Assembly (NCBI RefSeq): GCF_004210375.1
Contig: NC_134837.1
Coordinates: 164,775,310-164,839,309, forward strand
Reading direction: 5' to 3'
Origin: Tachypleus tridentatus
Taxonomy: Eukaryota > Arthropoda > Merostomata > Xiphosura > Limulidae
Length of the DNA stretch: 64,000 nt
Shown: piece by piece, positions 60,191-64,000 of the stretch
Layout: each line of letters begins with the position of its first letter
How positions within the stretch are numbered: the stretch's first letter is position 1
Notes under the pieces: model-generated
The model's database searches: none
Told to the model about the DNA's origin: nothing
The model's input: the letters and a program-made list of their open reading frames with translations, nothing else
Made by a program: the position numbers and the translations under genes

Positions 60191-61921
60191 TCAAAAGTAT
60201 CAACTTTCTCTTAACACTTTGTTCTTGCCAGAACAGAACTTCTTGTTTGAATCTTTATACACTCTGTATTAACTTATTATAAAGCATCATCTTTGCCATT
60301 GACTTTAAGAGATTTCTTCTTAACATTATGTGCATAGGAAAACAGTTTTGGAAAGCTAATTTCTATACATTGTAATTTATTAATGAAAATATAACAAACC
60401 AGAACATTACCAGTTTGCAGATGAGGTTATTTGTAAGGAGGTGTTTACAGTTCAGATAAATTGAGGAATTTTGAACAGTAATTTGTAGATGATGATATCA
60501 TTAGAAATATTATAAACATAAACACTGGTTTCAAATTGAAACCAAAGTATGAAGTATGAGTGAGGAGATAGCATCTCTGAATATTAAGTAATGGTTTGGA
60601 CATGAAATGTAATATGCACAGAGGAGTAAGTGCACATTATAAGAATGATTTTCAAATGTTATTGCAGTGTGACACTAGGGTGACTCGTTTTGCACTTTTT
60701 TACATCGGTAAATTACTGATCATTTGATAGTTCAGTGCCATTAAAGTCTACTTTTCTGACTAGAGAAGTATTACACTCTTAAGAACTATTTTTATAATGA
60801 AATTTTAAAGTATACAAAGTCAAAGGACACAACATTTTAAAATCTTCTATGTGCATTTTTTTCTTCTTCCGTTACAGTGCATTTAGAACAGAATAGTGCT
60901 ATAAAACCATAATACAAATCAATCCAAAGAAAAGTCTGGATTGCTTTCTTTCCACTGCCTTGAACCGACCAGACTTTTTCTGTTGCTTTTTTCTGAAACT
61001 ACCTTCACTGTGTCAATCTTTACGATCACCCAATATGAAACAAAAACTAGGAAAATCTAATTTTTCAATGCATACATCAAAATTCTATCATGAGCATGGC
61101 AAAGGGGGATATAAATATCCCTGAACACCCCAGTTGGGAAGTTCATCTTCCTTTAAAACTAAATACCTGACACAAAATTTTCTTTTTCCTTCAAAGAAAA
61201 GTCCTTATTTGGATAGTCTAGGCTGTGGTTACAAAGGAAAAACTTTTCCAACCAAAAACAAATCATTGTGGTGAAGCTGAGCTTATTTTATGGTACAATA
61301 AAAAATAAGTTTTCTAAGCATTTGCCAAGAACTTCTGTCCATACCTGTAGAACAATGACCATTTTCATAAAAAAGATGTCTGAATTTTAAATCACTACAA
61401 ATATGCTTAACCACATACCTGCCAAGTTACTTAATGCAGGTCCTGTGACTTTATGAATTTTGTTTCGCATGCGTGAACTTCACTATCTGTAGTGTAACTT
61501 ACTTAATCGGACCAAAGAATTTTCCTTGTTTGATCATTGTACAAAGAGATGGTTCAGGTTTTCTATGCACTGATAGTTATAGTGCATCACAGATTTGTTA
61601 ATGATGTGAGAATTCTCTCTCATCAGGTAGCATCATCATACGTAGATAAATAATTTATTGGTGAAAGTTTTGAGGTGACTAATCACACACGAAGTGATGT
61701 CGTTGACACTAGTGGTTAAATCATTTGAACATGTGTGCCACACATGCGCTGTTTTCTGTTGATCGAACCAATTTCAACCTTACTTACCTTGTTAACTTGG
61801 AACACGAACAGAAAACGTGCCTCGTGCTTCCTACTAACCGCCTTTTAAAACAAGTGTAGGCTTGGAGGACTAGACACACTGGCCCTCTGGCATCTTATGA
61901 TAAGGTTATGGAGTGCTTGAT
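60191..61921. other. Downstream of eIF4H, nothing firmly recognised
   Basis: AT-rich to about 61400, then moderately richer in CpG to 61990. That change may mark the promoter side of the candidate exon at 61922. No ORF of note. Confidence 0.4.
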
Positions 61922-61993
61922 ATGATGAATGATCCTTTGCCGAAAGTGAAGAATGTGAAACCGGTTGTATGCCGCTCGTCCTGTTCAATGGCG
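61922..61993 (+). CDS. Candidate first coding exon of an unknown downstream gene
   Basis: Tandem ATGs at 61922 and 61925 open a frame of 24 codons (MMNDPLPKVKNVKPVVCRSS and four more residues) ending exactly at a strong donor, GCG then GTAAGTA. The flanking 500 bases are CpG-richer than the intergenic background. I do not recognise the peptide and no following exon can be placed before the window ends. The short length means chance is a real alternative. Confidence 0.3.
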
Positions 61994-62354
61994 GTAAGTA
62001 AAATAATGTATGGCTACCATTTGGGGTTTCGGGCTGTTGGTAACAGATTGTACTTATTAAAATATACATATAATTCGAATTGCTTGCATGTGTAAATAGA
62101 TGATAGATAACAGTGTTAACTCATTTTTTTTGTGTTTTAAATTAATAATGAGGTAAAAAAAATTGACGATGTTGTGATTCCATTGCTAGCTTACTTGCGA
62201 AATATATACAGGCACGGTTAGCACATTTCTTTGTTAACTAATCGTTCACACTGAATCATGCCGAAGCTTACAAACATTAATATTAACCTTTCACCAATAA
62301 AGTTCAAACAATTAAATACAGTATTCATAAGTACAGATGTAACATTTTAGGTGT
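61994..62354. other. Intergenic or intronic sequence, nothing recognised
   Basis: AT-rich; would be the first intron of the candidate gene if the exon at 61922 is real. Confidence 0.4.
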
Positions 62355-62608
62355 GGGCCTGGCATGGCCAAGCGTGTTAAGGCGTTCGATTCCTAAACTG
62401 AGGGTCGCGGATTCGAATCCCGGTCGCACCAAAACATGCTCGCCCTTTCAGCCGTGGGGGCGTTATAATGTGACGGTCAATCCCACTATTCGTTGGCTGA
62501 GGGTGGTGATGACTAGATGTCTTCCCTCAAGTCTTACACTGCTAAATTAGGGACGGCTAGCGCAGATAGCCCTCGAGTAGCTTTGCGCGAAATTCAAAAC
62601 AAACAAAC
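62355..62608 (+). mobile_element. tRNA-Thr-derived SINE, well preserved
   Basis: GGCCTGGCATGGCCAAGCGT then GTTAAGGCGTTCGATTCC and box B GGATTCGAATCCC form the head. ACATGCTCGCCCTTTCAGCC begins the body. The tail GCGCAGATAGCCCTCGAGTA then GCTTTGCGCGAAATTC has a GCGCA/TGCGC stem, followed by (CAAA)n. CpG sites are retained, so it is younger than the copy at 13522. Confidence 0.9.
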
Positions 62609-62972
62609 GTTTTAGATCTTAACAGTTAATAAGATATAGCAATATTTAAGTGTATGGCACACTTGAAGCTGTAACACTCTTCCAGTTAAAACCTTTTTGC
62701 CATCCTTGTATTAGAGAACTAGTTACAAAAACGTTTTGAATATTAACATAATTTACATATATGAAAACTTGGTAATATTTGCCAATCTAACGTGATTGTA
62801 AATTAAAATAATTTGGTGTATGTGATATACAGAATTTAGTTTTGAATTAATACAATTCGCGCGTTAAGTGTGGTTTGTTGTGTAGCTTTAAAATATTAGT
62901 AGGGGTTACGATTAGAACAGCAGATACAAATATCCTAAAATATACGCTTTACAACCTAGATCACATGCACCA
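62609..62972. other. Sequence between SINEs, nothing recognised
   Basis: AT-rich; no supported feature. Confidence 0.4.
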
Positions 62973-63090
62973 AGTCCTCCGATGGTACTGCGGTAAGCAT
63001 ACGGATTTACAACGTTAAAGTCAGGGGCTCAATTCCCTTGGTTGACTCAGCAGATAGCCCAATGTGGCTTTGGTATAAGAAAAACACTCA
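62973..63090 (+). mobile_element. tRNA-derived SINE (tRNA-Val-like type)
   Basis: GGTACTGCGGTAAGCATACG then GATTTACAACGTTAAAGTCA and GGGGCTCAATTCCC form the head, with TAC in the anticodon position (loop TTTACAA). The tail CAGCAGATAGCCCAATGTGG then CTTTGGTATAAG leads into AAAAACAC. One stem position is lost compared with 60074. Confidence 0.8.
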
Positions 63091-63312
63091 TACACATATG
63101 CACCAAACACCTCCATAGTATGTAGGAAACTAAGAATATGTACACGAAATTCACAAGCCAACAAATAACAATACTCTGAAACACTAATGAGATGAAATAT
63201 TTGTTGAGATCACTGGGATTATTTCTGCTTTAGGATTGAGAAACTCACCCAAAGATTATTAGAAGTACCAAAAATAGTTTATAAATACTCTAACGCATAA
63301 AACACAAACATA

Positions 63313-63913
63313 CACTGCTGGCCAATATCTTAAAGCCAATGAACATAAAGAAAAAATATGCATTTTTGTTATTAGACTCAACCTCTTCTTTGAGTGGAGC
63401 TTCGAAAGATGAAAATAAAAATAAAAACTTTTTTAGTATTTAATAGGGAAAATGTGAACATTATGAAATTAGGCTAAATACTAGCTGGTCAAAAGTTTAA
63501 GACCATACTGAAACGAAGCGTTAATCGGTAAACACGTAACGAAATTCAGTCATTTGTGTTCAAGCATTAGCGTTGTCAACATCTCCCACTGATATCTCCT
63601 GTGTTACATTGGGTAAAAATATGGCAAAGGCTAAAAAGTTGACAGAGTTTGAACGTGACAGAACTGTCGAGCTGCAAAAGCAAGGTCTCTCTCAACGTGC
63701 CATCGCTGATGAGATTGAGCAAATTTCTTAAAAGACCCTGAGGGATACGGAACGAGAATTTCAAGTAGCTGGCCCAAGAAAATTTCGCCAGCGTTGAGCA
63801 GAAGGATTTGACGGGTTGTCCGGCAAGACACCAGCCGGAGTGGTTGAGTCTAACAACGCAAAATGCATATATTTTCTTTATGTTCATTGGCCTTACGATT
63901 TTGGTCAGCAGTG
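63313..63913 (+). mobile_element. Tc1-like transposon with internal deletion
   Basis: Terminal inverted repeats of nearly 60 bases: CACTGCTGGCCAATATCTTA and following bases pair with the complement of 63856-63913, both flanked by TA. It is 601 bases where intact Tc1-like elements are 1.3-1.7 kb. CpG-rich and well-matched arms point to recent activity. Confidence 0.93.
63621..63850 (+). pseudogene. Tc1-like transposase, N-terminal DNA-binding part only
   Basis: The ATG at 63621 opens MAKAKKLTEFERDRTVELQK, then GLSQRAIADEI, the first helix-turn-helix of Tc1/Minos-type transposases. A shift at about 63720 moves to the frame NFLKDPEGYGTRISSSWPKK, then ISPALSRRI and VRQDTSRSG, the start of the second DNA-binding helix. 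The sequence then stops abruptly at about 63850, just before the right repeat, so the whole DDE catalytic domain is deleted. Confidence 0.88.
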
Positions 63914-64000
63914 TACACTACTAAACAAAAGGCAAACATTCAGATCACGTCTTCAATAACTTTTAAAACTCAAGATAAAACACAGTTGCACGTTCTTCTT

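Noticed and set aside
63576..63887. Minus-strand open frame of 103 codons in the Tc1-like element
   Set aside because: Antisense of the transposase remnant; no recognisable family and no start context.

Overview
The window is eukaryotic: AT-rich, intron-dominated animal DNA packed with decayed transposable elements. One protein-coding gene explains its layout: a plus-strand eIF4H (translation initiation factor 4H) gene of eight coding exons, from the ATG at 604 to the stop at 59535-59537. The joined exons give 249 codons plus stop, close to the roughly 250 residues of vertebrate eIF4H. The repeat set (tRNA-derived SINEs, I-like LINEs, two Penelope-like elements, DIRS-like, mariner, Tc1 and pogo/Tigger elements) and the large introns suggest a chelicerate. 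From memory of the tRNA-Thr-type SINE I favour a horseshoe crab; no search could be run.

Layout: 1-603, upstream region and 5'UTR. Intron 1 (639-20996) holds a Penelope-type hairpin, a fold-back repeat, a DIRS-like 3' fragment, a CR1-like LINE end, a pogo-like element, two different minus-strand Penelope-like elements, several SINEs and a large decayed DIRS-like region. Intron 2 (21106-31056) holds a full-length but dead I-like LINE (copy A) with recognisable target-site duplication. Intron 4 (31620-42288) holds a second fold-back copy, a Tigger-like transposon and 5'-truncated LINE copy B. Intron 5 (42389-46502) holds an internally deleted mariner and a SINE. Intron 7 (47406-59529) holds a pogo-type MITE and LINE copies C and D head to tail. 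After the eIF4H 3'UTR come SINEs, a possible first exon of another gene (about 61922-61993) and an internally deleted Tc1-like element at the right edge.

Only eIF4H looks functional. The most interesting structural signal is that all three tRNA-derived SINE types and the I-like LINE end in the same kind of 3' stem-loop. Its loop starts GATAGC and its short stem differs between families by paired changes, as expected if the LINE reverse transcriptase recognises this hairpin and mobilises the SINEs. A second is a hammerhead-ribozyme-like core in the 3' part of a Penelope-like element.
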